Counted from the stretch's first letter, positions 1 to 8,117 are shown. The stretch is DNA of 64,000 nt from Caulobacter radicis (GCF_003094615.1 NZ_QDKO01000040.1:10675-74674), one strand, 5' to 3'. Program-made: numbers and translations. Notes: generated by a model not told the origin, from the sequence alone.

Positions 1-1026
1 TGTCGAAGCTATGAAGGTTGTTCACCCGGGGGCGGGCTTGAACGAAGCTGGGGTTGCGACACTCCACTTCCAGAGCCGGGAGCCCCCGGATGAACATCCA
101 TCACAATGCCCGTCTGACGCCACTGGGTCGAGCGGCGATGATCTCGCGGATCGAGACTGACGGCTGGCCGGTGGCCAAGGCGGCCGAAGCCTTCGGGATC
201 TCGCGCCGCACGGCCGACAAGTGGTTGCAACGGCATCGGCGGGGCGGCGAGCGCAGGCTTCACGACCGCAACTCGGCGCCCCGCCGATGTCCGCGCAAGA
301 CACCAGCACAGACCATCGAGCGGATCGAGGCGCTGCGTCGCCAGCGCATGACCGGTCCGGCCATCGCTCAGGCCCTGGGGCTGGCCCGCTCGACGGTGGG
401 ATTGATCCTGCGCCGGCTGGGGCTGGGCAAGCTGTCGGCCCTGGACCCGAAGATCCCGATCGTCCGCTACGAGCGCGCCGCGCCAGGCGAGATGATCCAC
501 CTGGACATCAAGAAGCTGGGAAAGTTCAACGTCGAAGGCCACCGCGTCACCGGTGATCGGCGGCTGGGGCGCTCCAGGAGAGCCGGCTGGGACTTCCTGC
601 ACGTCTGCGTCGATGACGCCTCGCGCATGGCCTACACCGAGATCCTGCCCTCCGAAGGTCAAGCCGATACGACCGCCTTCCTAGAGCGGGCCATCGCCTG
701 GCTCGGCCGCCACGGTGTCGCCGTCCAGCGGGTGATGACCGACAATGGTTCGGCCTACCGCTCCAAGCTCTTCGCCCAGGCCCTGCAGGCCGCCGGGGCC
801 AGGCACGTACGCACCCGGCCCTATACGCCGCGCACTAACGGCAAGGCCGAACGGTTCATCCAGACCAGCTTACGCGAATGGGCCTACGGCCGTCCCTACG
901 CCTGCTCCCAAGACCGCGCCAAAGCCATCGGTCCTTGGACCGACAGCTACAACCTCCACCGCCCGCACTCGGGCATCAAAGGCCTCACGCCCTGGCAGCG
1001 TGTGAACAACCTTCTTGGAAACGACA
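1..1026 (+). mobile_element. IS481-family insertion sequence, copy 1
   Basis: A complete 1026-bp element with imperfect terminal inverted repeats of about 25 bp. The left end starts TGTCG and carries GAAGGTTGTTCAC at 13-25. The right end carries the complement, GTGAACAACCTTC, and finishes CGACA at 1026. It holds one transposase gene. The right flank begins CCTAGC. The left flank lies outside the window, so a target duplication cannot be confirmed here. The boundaries were fixed by comparison with the second copy at 35970-36995, which looks identical base for base. It sits about 170 bp upstream of metK. Confidence 0.93.
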
Positions 1027-1031
1027 CCTAG
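90..1031 (+). CDS. IS481-family DDE transposase
   Basis: Transposase of 313 residues that catalyses movement of the surrounding element. An N-terminal helix-turn-helix region (about residues 10-50, with the AKAAEAFGISRRTADKWL stretch) is followed by a second HTH near 85-112 and an rve-type integrase core. Catalytic residues visible are D139 (in HLDI), D218 (in MTDNG) and E254 (in GKAERF). The ATG at 90 is preceded by GGGAG at good spacing, so I prefer it to an in-frame TTG at 54. The element ends at 1026, so the stop codon TAG (1029-1031) comes from flanking target DNA. Confidence 0.93.
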   Translation: MNIHHNARLTPLGRAAMISRIETDGWPVAKAAEAFGISRRTADKWLQRHRRGGERRLHDRNSAPRRCPRKTPAQTIERIEALRRQRMTGPAIAQALGLARSTVGLILRRLGLGKLSALDPKIPIVRYERAAPGEMIHLDIKKLGKFNVEGHRVTGDRRLGRSRRAGWDFLHVCVDDASRMAYTEILPSEGQADTTAFLERAIAWLGRHGVAVQRVMTDNGSAYRSKLFAQALQAAGARHVRTRPYTPRTNGKAERFIQTSLREWAYGRPYACSQDRAKAIGPWTDSYNLHRPHSGIKGLTPWQRVNNLLGNDT

Positions 1032-1110
1032 CCCTTCGCGCCGACCTCCGCGGCCGGGCGCTCTCGCCCGGCCCGTGGGACCCGGAAAGGCGACCGGCCG
1101 CCTTGCGGAC

Positions 1111-1126
1111 ATAAACTTATCTTTAT
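1111..1126 (+). promoter_or_regulatory. Palindrome in the metK upstream region (ATAAA-N6-TTTAT)
   Basis: ATAAA and TTTAT arms separated by six bases form an AT-rich island in the otherwise GC-rich 160-bp leader of metK. It lies downstream of TTGCGG at 1103-1108, so it probably overlaps a promoter -10 region. A second small hairpin (CCTCGC / GCGAGG) follows in the leader. An operator for a methionine or SAM-cycle regulator is plausible but is inference; no riboswitch consensus was recognised. Confidence 0.4.
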
Positions 1127-1194
1127 ATGGTCCTCGCTAAGCTCGCGAGGCCGGTTGCCACGTGGGCGCTGGACTATAAGCCGGAGCCGTCCAC

Positions 1195-2418
1195 TTGAGC
1201 CGTTCGTCCTACATCTTCACCAGCGAAAGCGTCTCCGAAGGCCACCCCGACAAGGTCGCCGATCGCATCAGCGACACCGTCGTTGACGCCTTCCTGAGCG
1301 CCGATCCGGAAGCTCGGGTGGCTTGCGAAACCCTGGTCACGACCAACCGCGTCGTCCTGGCGGGCGAAGTCCGCGCCGGCAAGCCGGGCGGCGACAAGAA
1401 GGCCAACAAGGAGCTGACCAAGGACATCATCAAGTCCCTGGAGCCCAAGGTCCGCGCGGCCATCAAGGACATCGGCTACGCCCAGAAGGGCTTCCACTGG
1501 GAAAAGGCCAAGTACGCCTGCTACCTGCACGGCCAGTCGGCGCACATCGCCCAGGGCGTGGACGCCACCGACAAGAAGGACGAAGGCGCCGGCGACCAGG
1601 GCATCATGTTCGGCTACGCCAGCACCGAGACCCCGGAGCTGATGCCGGCCACCCTGCAATACAGCCACAACATCCTCAAGCGCCTGGCCGAACTGCGCCA
1701 CTCGGGCGAGCTGCATGAGCTGGAGCCCGACGCCAAGAGCCAGGTGACCCTGGAGTACGATGGTAACGGCGTGCCGCAGCGCGTCGTCTCGATCGTCGTG
1801 TCGCACCAGCACAAGAAGAAGATCGACGGCAAGACGCCGACCTCCAAGCGCGTGCTCGACCTGATCAAGCCGCACATCCTGCCGATCTTCCCGGAAGGCC
1901 TGATCACCAAGAAGACCCAGTGGCTGATCAACCCGACCGGCCGCTTCGAGATCGGCGGCCCGGACGGCGACGCCGGCATCACCGGCCGCAAGATCATCGT
2001 CGACACCTACGGCGGCGCGGCCCCGCACGGCGGCGGCGCCTTCTCGGGCAAGGATCCGACCAAGGTCGACCGCTCGGCCGCCTATGCCTGCCGCTACCTG
2101 GCCAAGAACGTCGTGGCCTCGGGCCTGGCCGAACGCTGCACGATCCAGATCGCCTATGCGATCGGCGTGGCCCAGCCGGTCTCGTTCCACGTCGACCTGC
2201 ACGGCACCGGCAAGGTCGACCCGGCCGTCCTGGAAAAGGTCCTGCCGCAGCTGATCGGCGGCGCCACGCCGCGCTCGATCCGCGAGCACCTGCAGCTGAA
2301 CCGCCCGATCTACGCCCGCACCGCCGCCTACGGCCACTTTGGCCGCACGCCGGACAACGAAGGCGGCTTCTCGTGGGAGAAGACCGACCTGGTGTCGGAA
2401 CTGAAGGGCCTGGCGTAA
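1195..2418 (+). CDS. metK: S-adenosylmethionine synthetase
   Basis: Makes S-adenosylmethionine from methionine and ATP in the cytosol. The 407-residue protein has the family signatures HPDK (residues 17-20), GAGDQGIMFGYA (131-142) and the glycine-rich GGGAFSGKDPTKVDRS loop. It carries the longer loop near residues 65-88 seen in alphaproteobacterial MetK. The start is TTG with GGAG eight bases upstream, and the MSRSSYIFTSESVSEGHPDK beginning fits the family. It is followed by a strong terminator, then trmB. The IS copy lies about 170 bp upstream and may have replaced part of its ancestral regulatory region (inference). Confidence 0.96.
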   Translation: MSRSSYIFTSESVSEGHPDKVADRISDTVVDAFLSADPEARVACETLVTTNRVVLAGEVRAGKPGGDKKANKELTKDIIKSLEPKVRAAIKDIGYAQKGFHWEKAKYACYLHGQSAHIAQGVDATDKKDEGAGDQGIMFGYASTETPELMPATLQYSHNILKRLAELRHSGELHELEPDAKSQVTLEYDGNGVPQRVVSIVVSHQHKKKIDGKTPTSKRVLDLIKPHILPIFPEGLITKKTQWLINPTGRFEIGGPDGDAGITGRKIIVDTYGGAAPHGGGAFSGKDPTKVDRSAAYACRYLAKNVVASGLAERCTIQIAYAIGVAQPVSFHVDLHGTGKVDPAVLEKVLPQLIGGATPRSIREHLQLNRPIYARTAAYGHFGRTPDNEGGFSWEKTDLVSELKGLA

Positions 2419-2444
2419 GCCTTTCCCCTCGTCTGAATTGAGAG

Positions 2445-2476
2445 CGGGCCCCGGTCATGGAACCGGGGCCCGTTTT
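2445..2476 (+). terminator. Rho-independent terminator after metK
   Basis: Perfect 11-bp GC-rich stem (CGGGCCCCGGT at 2445-2455, its complement at 2462-2472) with a six-base loop and a following TTTT run. It lies 26 bp after the metK stop, so trmB probably has its own promoter. Confidence 0.85.
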
Positions 2477-2532
2477 CGTTTGCGGGGGGCGCGGCTGGCC
2501 TCCGGCCGTCATCACGGCTAAAGAGCCGCCCC

Positions 2533-3213
2533 ATGACCAATCCCCAACAGCCCCACGGCCCGCTGCGCTCGTTCGGCCGCCTGAAGTCGCGGCCGGTGAA
2601 GCCGCGCCAGCAGGCCCTGCTCGACACCCTGCTGCCGACCATCGCCGTGCCGCACGAGGCCTTCCAGCCGCGCGACCTGATGCCGGACGCCAAGGAGACC
2701 TGGCTCGAGATCGGCTTTGGCGGCGGCGAGCACATGGCCGCCCAGGCCGGCCGCCGGCCCGATGTGCTGGTGATCGGGGCCGAGCCCTTCGTCAACGGCG
2801 TGGCCAGCGCCGTGCGCCACGTCGAGGAACAGGCCCTCTCCAACGTCCGCATCCACGAGGGCGACGCCCGCGACGTGGTCGGCTGGCTGCCGGACGCCAG
2901 CATCGACCGCCTCTTCGTGATGTTCCCCGACCCCTGGCACAAGGCCCGGCACAACAAGCGCCGGATCATCCAGCCGGAGTTCGTGGCGGCGCTGGCCCGG
3001 GTGCTGAAGCCCGGCGCGGCCTTCCGCTTCGCCACCGACTGGGCCGACTACGCCGAGTGGACGATCGAGCGGGTGCTGGCCAGCCCCGCCTTCCGCTTCG
3101 CCGAGGAGGGGATCGACCGCCAGGCCATCCCGGCCGATCACGTGACCACCCGCTACGAGGAAAAGAAGCTGGGCGACTGCGCCCCGGTGTTCCTCGACTT
3201 CGTGCGGGCCTGA
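2533..3213 (+). CDS. trmB: tRNA (guanine-N7-)-methyltransferase
   Basis: Methylates G46 of tRNAs at N7 using SAM. The 226-residue length and motifs match TrmB: the SAM-binding EIGFGGGEH near residue 58, GAEPF as motif II, and the characteristic FPDPWHKARHNKRRI block near residues 132-146, followed by QPEF and the RYEEKKL end. It is the next gene after metK but is separated from it by a terminator. No strong ribosome binding site is visible before the ATG. Confidence 0.95.
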   Translation: MTNPQQPHGPLRSFGRLKSRPVKPRQQALLDTLLPTIAVPHEAFQPRDLMPDAKETWLEIGFGGGEHMAAQAGRRPDVLVIGAEPFVNGVASAVRHVEEQALSNVRIHEGDARDVVGWLPDASIDRLFVMFPDPWHKARHNKRRIIQPEFVAALARVLKPGAAFRFATDWADYAEWTIERVLASPAFRFAEEGIDRQAIPADHVTTRYEEKKLGDCAPVFLDFVRA

Positions 3214-3236
3214 GCCTGGCTTCATGGACCAAAAGA

Positions 3237-3267
3237 AAAGGGCGCGGGATGAACCCGCGCCCTTTTT
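3237..3267. terminator. Bidirectional terminator between trmB and fur
   Basis: Convergent intergenic hairpin with GGGCGCGGG (3240-3248) pairing with CCCGCGCCC (3254-3262). An A-run on the left and a T-run on the right let it work for both trmB and fur. Confidence 0.85.
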
Positions 3268-3283
3268 CAATGATCCTGCTCAA

Positions 3284-3691
3284 TCACTCTTCGATCGGCA
3301 CGCCGTACAGTTCGAGGCGGTGATCGATCAGCTTGTAGCCGAGCTTCCGGGCGATCGCGTGCTGCAGGGCCTCGATCTCCTCGTCCACGAACTCGACGAC
3401 CTTGCCGGTCTTCATGTCGATCAGGTGGTCGTGGTGATGGGTCGGGGTCTCTTCGTAGCGCGAGCGGCCGTCACGGAAGTCGTGGCGCTCGATGATGCCG
3501 CTCTCCTCGAACAGGCGCACGGTGCGATAGACCGTGGCGATCGAGATGTGCGGGTCGATGGCGTGGGCGCGGCGGTGCAGCTCCTCGACGTCCGGATGGT
3601 CGTCGGCCGACGACAGTACGCGCGCGATGACCCGACGCTGGTCGGTCATGCGCATGCCTTTTTCGATGCAGAGCTTTTCGAGGCGGTCCAA
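3284..3691 (-). CDS. fur: Ferric uptake regulator, Fur family
   Basis: Iron-responsive winged-helix repressor. The protein has the Fur DNA-binding core (MTDQRRVIARVL, ISIATVYRTVRLFEE) and the histidine-rich metal region THHHDHLIDMKTGKVVEF. It lacks the C-terminal CxxC pairs seen in enterobacterial Fur, as is common in alphaproteobacteria. I chose the TTG at 3691 (protein beginning MDRLEKLCIEKG) because GGAG lies just upstream. An in-frame TTG at 3724 would add 11 residues. It is followed on the left by the shared terminator and preceded by rimI. Confidence 0.9.
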   Translation of the reverse strand: MDRLEKLCIEKGMRMTDQRRVIARVLSSADDHPDVEELHRRAHAIDPHISIATVYRTVRLFEESGIIERHDFRDGRSRYEETPTHHHDHLIDMKTGKVVEFVDEEIEALQHAIARKLGYKLIDHRLELYGVPIEE

Positions 3692-3738
3692 GGCGGCGTC
3701 TCCGTCGGGGATTCGCGGGCACAATAGGCAATCGATTC

Positions 3739-4191
3739 CTAAGTGTTAAGCGCCCGCCGCATGACGACGGCGTCCTTGGCGCCGTCTGGATGGGGATAAT
3801 AGCCCTTCCTGAGACCCACTTGCGAAAAGCCGGTGGCTCCATAGAGGGCGATGGCGGCGACATTGTCGGCCGCCACCTCCAGGAACAGGTCGAAGGCCTT
3901 GGCTTCGGCGGCGATCCCGGCCGCCATCTCGACCAAGGCCGCGCCCCAGCCGCGTCGGCGGGCCGCCGGATCGACGGCGATGGTCAGGATCTCGGCCTCG
4001 CCGGCGATGGCCCGGCACAGGATGAAGCCGCGCGGCTCGTCAGGTTCGCCCGAGGAGCCGAGCACGGCGAAGACGCCGGGCGAGTTCAGCAGGGCCTCGA
4101 ATTCGGTCGGGGCCCAGGGCCGGTCGAAGGCCCGCTCGTGCAGGTCCGCCAGGTCCCAGCACGCTTCCAATCCGACGGGACGCAGGTTCAT
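3739..4191 (-). CDS. rimI: Ribosomal protein bS18 alanine N-acetyltransferase (RimI-like GNAT)
   Basis: GNAT acetyltransferase of 150 residues. The acetyl-CoA motif ILTIAVDPAARRRGWGAALV is seen in the middle of the protein, followed by LFLEVAADNVAAIALYGATGF, a block typical of RimI. Its ATG overlaps the stop of tsaB (ATGA, 4188-4191), and tsaB-rimI coupling is a classical arrangement. The target is probably the N-terminal alanine of S18, though GNAT specificity cannot be read from sequence alone. Confidence 0.88.
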   Translation of the reverse strand: MNLRPVGLEACWDLADLHERAFDRPWAPTEFEALLNSPGVFAVLGSSGEPDEPRGFILCRAIAGEAEILTIAVDPAARRRGWGAALVEMAAGIAAEAKAFDLFLEVAADNVAAIALYGATGFSQVGLRKGYYPHPDGAKDAVVMRRALNT

Positions 4192-4832
4192 GGCGTCGGC
4201 ATCGTGGCGTAGGGCGCGCGCAGATAGAGCGGCCGGGGCGAATGGGTCGGGGCCGGCCGGGCGGCGGCCAGGCGGGCTATGGCGACGGGGTCGGCGAAGG
4301 CCAGGTCCAGGCGGGTCGCGTCGGGCAGCACGCCCTCCAGCAGGGCCGCGCCAGAGCCCACGAGGGTGGCCGGGCCGCCGGAATAGAGCTCCGCCAGCCG
4401 GGCGGTCGCCGAGCCGATGTCGAGGGCGTCTGGGGCCATCAGGGCCGTCGCGCCGTCAAAGACCTGGAGGTAGACCTGGGCCATCTTGGCGTCGAGCACG
4501 GCCGCCACGAATCCGGAGGCGCCCGAGGAGGCCGCCAGGGCCTCCAGGCTGTTGATCCCGACGCAGGGGATCGACAGGGCCTCGGCGAGGCCCTTGGCGA
4601 AGGACAGGCCCACGCGCAGGCCGGTGAACGAGCCTGGGCCGACGGTGACGGCGATGCGGTCAAGGTCGGAAAAGGCGATCCCGGCCTCGGCGGCGACTTC
4701 CTTGGCCAGGGGCGCGATGCGCTCCTGGTGGCCGCGGGTCATGGGCTCGCTGCGGGCGGCCAGGACACGGCCGTCCTCGATCACGGCGACCGACGAGGCC
4801 GCCAGGCAGGTGTCGACGGAGAGAACGCGCAA
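4188..4832 (-). CDS. tsaB: tRNA threonylcarbamoyladenosine biosynthesis protein TsaB
   Basis: Partner of TsaD in forming t6A37 on ANN-decoding tRNAs. The start MRVLSVDTCLAASSVAV matches the family's actin-like N-terminus, and the GPGSFTGLRVGLSFAKGLA signature is near residue 66. It has 214 residues, close to the usual length. The TTG at 4832 lies two bases past the stop of the upstream lipoprotein gene, and the 3' end overlaps rimI, so lipoprotein-tsaB-rimI look cotranscribed. Confidence 0.92.
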   Translation of the reverse strand: MRVLSVDTCLAASSVAVIEDGRVLAARSEPMTRGHQERIAPLAKEVAAEAGIAFSDLDRIAVTVGPGSFTGLRVGLSFAKGLAEALSIPCVGINSLEALAASSGASGFVAAVLDAKMAQVYLQVFDGATALMAPDALDIGSATARLAELYSGGPATLVGSGAALLEGVLPDATRLDLAFADPVAIARLAAARPAPTHSPRPLYLRAPYATMPTP

Positions 4833-4834
4833 GA

Positions 4835-5512
4835 TCAGGCGGCCCCGACCTGGGCGGTCTCGGCCGGACGCCAGACGAACTCGTTGAGCTGGCCCTTGGC
4901 CTTCAGCGTCGCCTCGTCGGGCACGCCGCCCTTGGTCCAGCCCGGCACGCCGAAGACGTAGGACACGGTCGGCGCCTCGGGGCGGACACAGATCGTCTGG
5001 TTGACGGTGCGGCCCTCGCCGGCCCGGCACTGGTCGCGGGTGAAGCCCAGGGCCGCCCACTTGGCCAGCAGGCTCTCGCCCTTGGGACCACGGACGTCGC
5101 CGGCGGCCAGGCGGATCTCGGCGATGCCGCCGTCGGCGCCCTTGCCGATCTCCAGCAGCGGGACGTTGTCCTGCTCGACGGTGATGATCGGCCCGGGCGG
5201 GCCATCGCCGACGTGAATGAAGGCGGCCTTGACCTGGGCCTTGGGGAACAGGGCCTGGATCGTCGGCTGGTCGAAGGCTGTGGCGGCGGTGATGGGGCCT
5301 ACGCCCGCGGCGGCCACCTGCAGCGGACCGCCGACATAGGGCGTGATCTTGATCACGGCCGAACCGTCGGCCGGTTTGGCCGCTTCCGGGGCGGCCTGAA
5401 CGGCCGGCTGGCCCGAGGACTGGCCCGAAGACGAAGCCGGGGTCTTTTCGGCGGGGCCGCAGGCGGCCAGCAGGGCCAGCGGCGCGGCGAGGAGCGCGAG
5501 ACGGAGGGTCAT
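4835..5512 (-). CDS. Putative lipoprotein of unknown function
   Basis: A 225-residue exported protein. The N-terminus MTLRLALLAAPLALLAACG is a lipoprotein signal with the lipobox LAAC (cysteine at residue 18). A Ser/Ala/Pro-rich linker follows (about 22-50), then a globular region containing VKAAFIHVGDGPPGPIITVEQDNVPLLEI and two further cysteines (in RDQCRAGEG and NQTICVRPE) that could form a disulphide. It precedes tsaB by two bases. I do not recognise a named family; it looks like a conserved Caulobacter hypothetical. Confidence 0.8.
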   Translation of the reverse strand: MTLRLALLAAPLALLAACGPAEKTPASSSGQSSGQPAVQAAPEAAKPADGSAVIKITPYVGGPLQVAAAGVGPITAATAFDQPTIQALFPKAQVKAAFIHVGDGPPGPIITVEQDNVPLLEIGKGADGGIAEIRLAAGDVRGPKGESLLAKWAALGFTRDQCRAGEGRTVNQTICVRPEAPTVSYVFGVPGWTKGGVPDEATLKAKGQLNEFVWRPAETAQVGAA

Positions 5513-5584
5513 GCCGTGGTTCTAGCGCGCCCTCCCCTCGCCGTCATCGCCCGGCTTGCCAGGCGATGACGATGGGAAGCCCGA

Positions 5585-6172
5585 TCAGAGGATCTGGGTG
5601 GCTTCCTCGAAGTCCAGGCGCGGGTTGCGCGGGAACAGGCCCTCGTCGGTGCCGTAGCCGATCGAGGCGATGAAGTTCGATTTGATGTTCGTGCCCTCGA
5701 AGAAGGCCGCATCGACGCCGGCGTTGTCGAAACCCGACATCGGGCCGACGTCCAGGCCCAGGGCCCGGGCCGCCAGGATGAAGTAGCCGCCCTGCAGAGA
5801 GCTGTTGCGCAGCGCGCCCCACTCCTTGGCGACCGGGTCGCTGAACCAGGTCTTGGCGCCCGGAGCGTGCGGGAACAGCTTGTCGAGGGTCTCGGGGAAG
5901 TCGAGGTCGTAGCCGACGATGACGGTGACCGGCGCGGCCAGGATCTTCGGGGCGTTGGAGCCCGACGACAGGGCGGCCAGCTTTTCCTTGGCTTCCGGGC
6001 TGGTGACGAAGATGAAGCGGGCCGGGCTGGCGTTGGCGGCGGTCGGGCCGAACTTCACCAGGTCGTAGAGCTCGCGCAGCACCGCTTCCGGCACGGGGTC
6101 GGACTTCCAGCCATTGCGCGTGCGCGCCTCGGTGAACAGCTGGGCGAGAGCGGCGGTGTCGAGCTTGGACAT
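5585..6172 (-). CDS. Malonic semialdehyde reductase / RutE-like nitroreductase
   Basis: FMN-dependent oxidoreductase of the nitroreductase fold, 195 residues. The FGPTAANASPARFIFV stretch near residue 42, the ALRNSSLQGGYFILAARALGLDVGPMSGFD core and the NPRLDFEE end match the RutE/HadB subgroup, which reduces malonic semialdehyde to 3-hydroxypropionate in pyrimidine degradation. No other rut genes are nearby, so the physiological substrate is uncertain. The AT-rich upstream region holds a small palindrome. Confidence 0.85.
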   Translation of the reverse strand: MSKLDTAALAQLFTEARTRNGWKSDPVPEAVLRELYDLVKFGPTAANASPARFIFVTSPEAKEKLAALSSGSNAPKILAAPVTVIVGYDLDFPETLDKLFPHAPGAKTWFSDPVAKEWGALRNSSLQGGYFILAARALGLDVGPMSGFDNAGVDAAFFEGTNIKSNFIASIGYGTDEGLFPRNPRLDFEEATQIL

Positions 6173-6201
6173 CAGCGATCCTTATAGGAAACCATAATCG
6201 C

Positions 6202-6214
6202 AACTTATGTAGTT
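6202..6214 (-). promoter_or_regulatory. Palindrome AACT-N5-AGTT upstream of the RutE-like gene
   Basis: A 13-bp inverted repeat, AACT-TATGT-AGTT on the + strand, lies in an AT-rich patch 30 bp before the start of the nitroreductase gene. GTAACTACATAAGTT resembles the spacing of HxlR/MarR operators, which often control nitroreductases. Assignment as an operator is inference. Confidence 0.35.
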
Positions 6215-6282
6215 ACAGTATGGGGATCCCAGCGGATCGCGCAAGGCGCCCGGGGCCGAAAACCGCCCCGGGACCGGGAAGA

Positions 6283-6864
6283 TCAGAGCGTCTGCTCGAC
6301 CCGGGTCACTTCCGGCACATAGTGCTTGAGCATGTTCTCGACGCCCGACTTCAGCGTCGCCGACGAGGACGGGCAGCCCGAGCAGGCGCCGCGCATGTGC
6401 AGCCAGACGACGCCGGTGGCCGGCTCGAAACGGCTGAAGACGATGTCGCCGCCGTCCTGGGCCACCGCCGGACGGATGCGGGTGTCGAGCAGCTCCTTGA
6501 TCTCGGAGACGATCTGGGCGGTCTCCTCGTCGTAGACGCCGTCCTCGTCGTGGCCGCCGGCGGCGTCCTCGCTGAGCAGCAGCGGGCGGCCGCTGGTGAA
6601 GTGATCCATGATCGCCGCCAGGATCGGCGCCTTCAGGTGTGGCCACTGGGCGTCCTCGCCCTTGGTCACCGTCAGGAAGTCCGGACCGAAGAACACCCGC
6701 GTCACGTCGCCGAGGCGGAACAGGGCGTCGGCCAGCGGCGAAGCCTCGCCTTCCTCGGGGGTGCGGAACTCCCGCGCGCCGTCCACCAGGACCTCGCGGC
6801 CGGGGAGGAACTTCAGCACGTCGGGATTGGGCGTGGTTTCGGTCTGGATGAACATGCCGGACAT
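6283..6864 (-). CDS. NifU/Nfu-type iron-sulfur cluster scaffold protein
   Basis: Delivers Fe-S clusters to target proteins. The N-terminal Nfu domain begins MFIQTETTPNPDVLKFLPG, an ending typical of alphaproteobacterial and mitochondrial Nfu. The C-terminal NifU domain carries the cluster ligands in RGACSGCPSSSATL (CxxC). It has 193 residues from the ATG at 6864, which has AAGGG five bases upstream; MFIQ at 6855 is an alternative. It lies downstream of trpS, separated by a long imperfect inverted repeat. Confidence 0.92.
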   Translation of the reverse strand: MSGMFIQTETTPNPDVLKFLPGREVLVDGAREFRTPEEGEASPLADALFRLGDVTRVFFGPDFLTVTKGEDAQWPHLKAPILAAIMDHFTSGRPLLLSEDAAGGHDEDGVYDEETAQIVSEIKELLDTRIRPAVAQDGGDIVFSRFEPATGVVWLHMRGACSGCPSSSATLKSGVENMLKHYVPEVTRVEQTL

Positions 6865-6899
6865 GTGGCCCTTGCGAGGGCGGAGGGCAAGGCCCTGAA

Positions 6900-7074
6900 G
6901 ACCCTCTCCCGGAGGGAGAGGGAGGGGCCCGCCGCGCAGCGGTGGGAGGGTGAGGGGTTTCGCCCTCACCAATTGCCCCAAGATCGTGCCGGCACGCCGG
7001 CCGACGCCTTAACCCCTCATCCTCCCACGCCTGCGGCGCGGGCCCCTCCTTCTCCCTATGGGAGAAGGGTTTTC
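6900..7074. repeat. Long imperfect inverted repeat between trpS and the nfu gene
   Basis: Left arm 6900-6960 (ACCCTCTCCC...GTGAGGGG) is an imperfect reverse complement of right arm 7010-7074 (CCCCTCATCCTCCC...AGAAGGGT), with about 50 bp between them. The arms are non-coding and pyrimidine/purine-skewed. Related fragments occur at about 21609-21640 and 37523-37550. It is probably a dispersed intergenic repeat capable of forming a large hairpin in the transcript. Confidence 0.7.
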
Positions 7075-8117
7075 TACGCGCCCCAGAAGCCGACGAGCTT
7101 CTTGGTCTCGGCCACGACCGGGTCGGCCACGGCGCGGGCGCGCTCGGCGCCGTCCTTGAGGATGGCGTCGATCTGGGCCGGGTCGCCGGTCAGTTCGCGC
7201 ATGCGCGCGCCGATCGGGCTCATGACCTCGACCGCCAGCTCGGCCAGGGCCGGCTTGAACGTGCCGAAGCCCTTGCCGCCGAACTCCTCGATGACCTTGG
7301 CGCGGGTGGTGCTCGACAGGGCCGCGTAGATGTCCACGAGGTTGCGGGCTTCGGGACGCTCGGCCAAGCCCTCAATGGTCTCGGGCAGCGGCTCGGGATC
7401 GGTCTTGGCCTTGCGGATCTTGGCGGCGATGGCGTCGGCGTCGTCCATCAGGTTGATGCGCGAGGCGTCCGACGGGTCGGACTTGCTCATCTTGGCCGTG
7501 CCGTCGCGAAGGCTCATGACGCGGGTGGCCGGGCCCTCGATCACCGGCTCGGTGACCGGGAAGAAGGCCGGCTGGCCGCCCGGGGCGCCGAAGTCGTTGT
7601 TGAACTTCTGGGCGATGTCGCGGGTCAGTTCCAGGTGCTGCTTCTGGTCCTCGCCCACCGGCACATGGGTGGCCTTGTAGAGCAGAATGTCGGCCGCCTG
7701 CAGCACCGGGTAGGTGTAGAGGCCCACCGAGCTGCGCTCCTTGTGCTTGCCGCTCTTTTCCTTGAACTGGGTCATGCGGTCGAGCCAGCCCAGGCGCGCC
7801 ACGCAGTTGAAGATCCAGGCCAGCTCGGCGTGGGCCGGAACGGCCGACTGCGGGAAGATCGTCGCCTTCTTGGGGTCCAGGCCCGCGGCGATGTAGGCGC
7901 AGGCGATCTCGCGGGTCTGCTGGGCCAGCACCGCCGGGTCCTGCCAGACGGTGATGGCGTGCATGTCGGCGACGAAGATGAAGGGCTCTTCGTCCTGGAT
8001 GTCGACGAAGCGCTTGAGGGCGCCGAGATAGTTGCCCAGGTGCAGGGCCCCGGAGGCCTGGATCCCGGACAGGATGCGCTTGGGACCCGCGTACGGAACG
8101 GGAGCTTGGTCGGTCAT
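7074..8117 (-). CDS. trpS: Tryptophanyl-tRNA synthetase
   Basis: Class I aminoacyl-tRNA synthetase that charges tRNA-Trp, 347 residues. The ATP-binding motifs are HLGN (residues 26-29, within SGIQASGALHLGNYLGA) and KMSKS (209-213). The WIFNCVARLGWLDRMTQFKEK and VLQAADILLYKATHVPVGEDQ blocks are typical of bacterial TrpRS. It lies downstream of murJ on the same strand with a 173-bp gap in which I see no gene. Confidence 0.96.
   Translation of the reverse strand: MTDQAPVPYAGPKRILSGIQASGALHLGNYLGALKRFVDIQDEEPFIFVADMHAITVWQDPAVLAQQTREIACAYIAAGLDPKKATIFPQSAVPAHAELAWIFNCVARLGWLDRMTQFKEKSGKHKERSSVGLYTYPVLQAADILLYKATHVPVGEDQKQHLELTRDIAQKFNNDFGAPGGQPAFFPVTEPVIEGPATRVMSLRDGTAKMSKSDPSDASRINLMDDADAIAAKIRKAKTDPEPLPETIEGLAERPEARNLVDIYAALSSTTRAKVIEEFGGKGFGTFKPALAELAVEVMSPIGARMRELTGDPAQIDAILKDGAERARAVADPVVAETKKLVGFWGA

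Noticed and set aside
54..89. A 12-residue N-terminal extension of the transposase from a TTG at 54.
   Set aside because: The ATG at 90 has a better ribosome site, and the extension shows no family features.
1033..1194. A SAM riboswitch in the metK leader.
   Set aside because: The leader has small hairpins, but I could not match SAM-I, SAM-II or SAM/SAH consensus elements. A covariance-model search would decide.
1174..2337. Long minus-strand open frame over metK; similar antisense frames over leuS, murJ, the aminopeptidase, dnaK, dnaJ, mutS and glnD.
   Set aside because: Low-complexity Gly/Ala/Arg/Val-rich translations with no family features; typical GC-driven shadows of the real genes.
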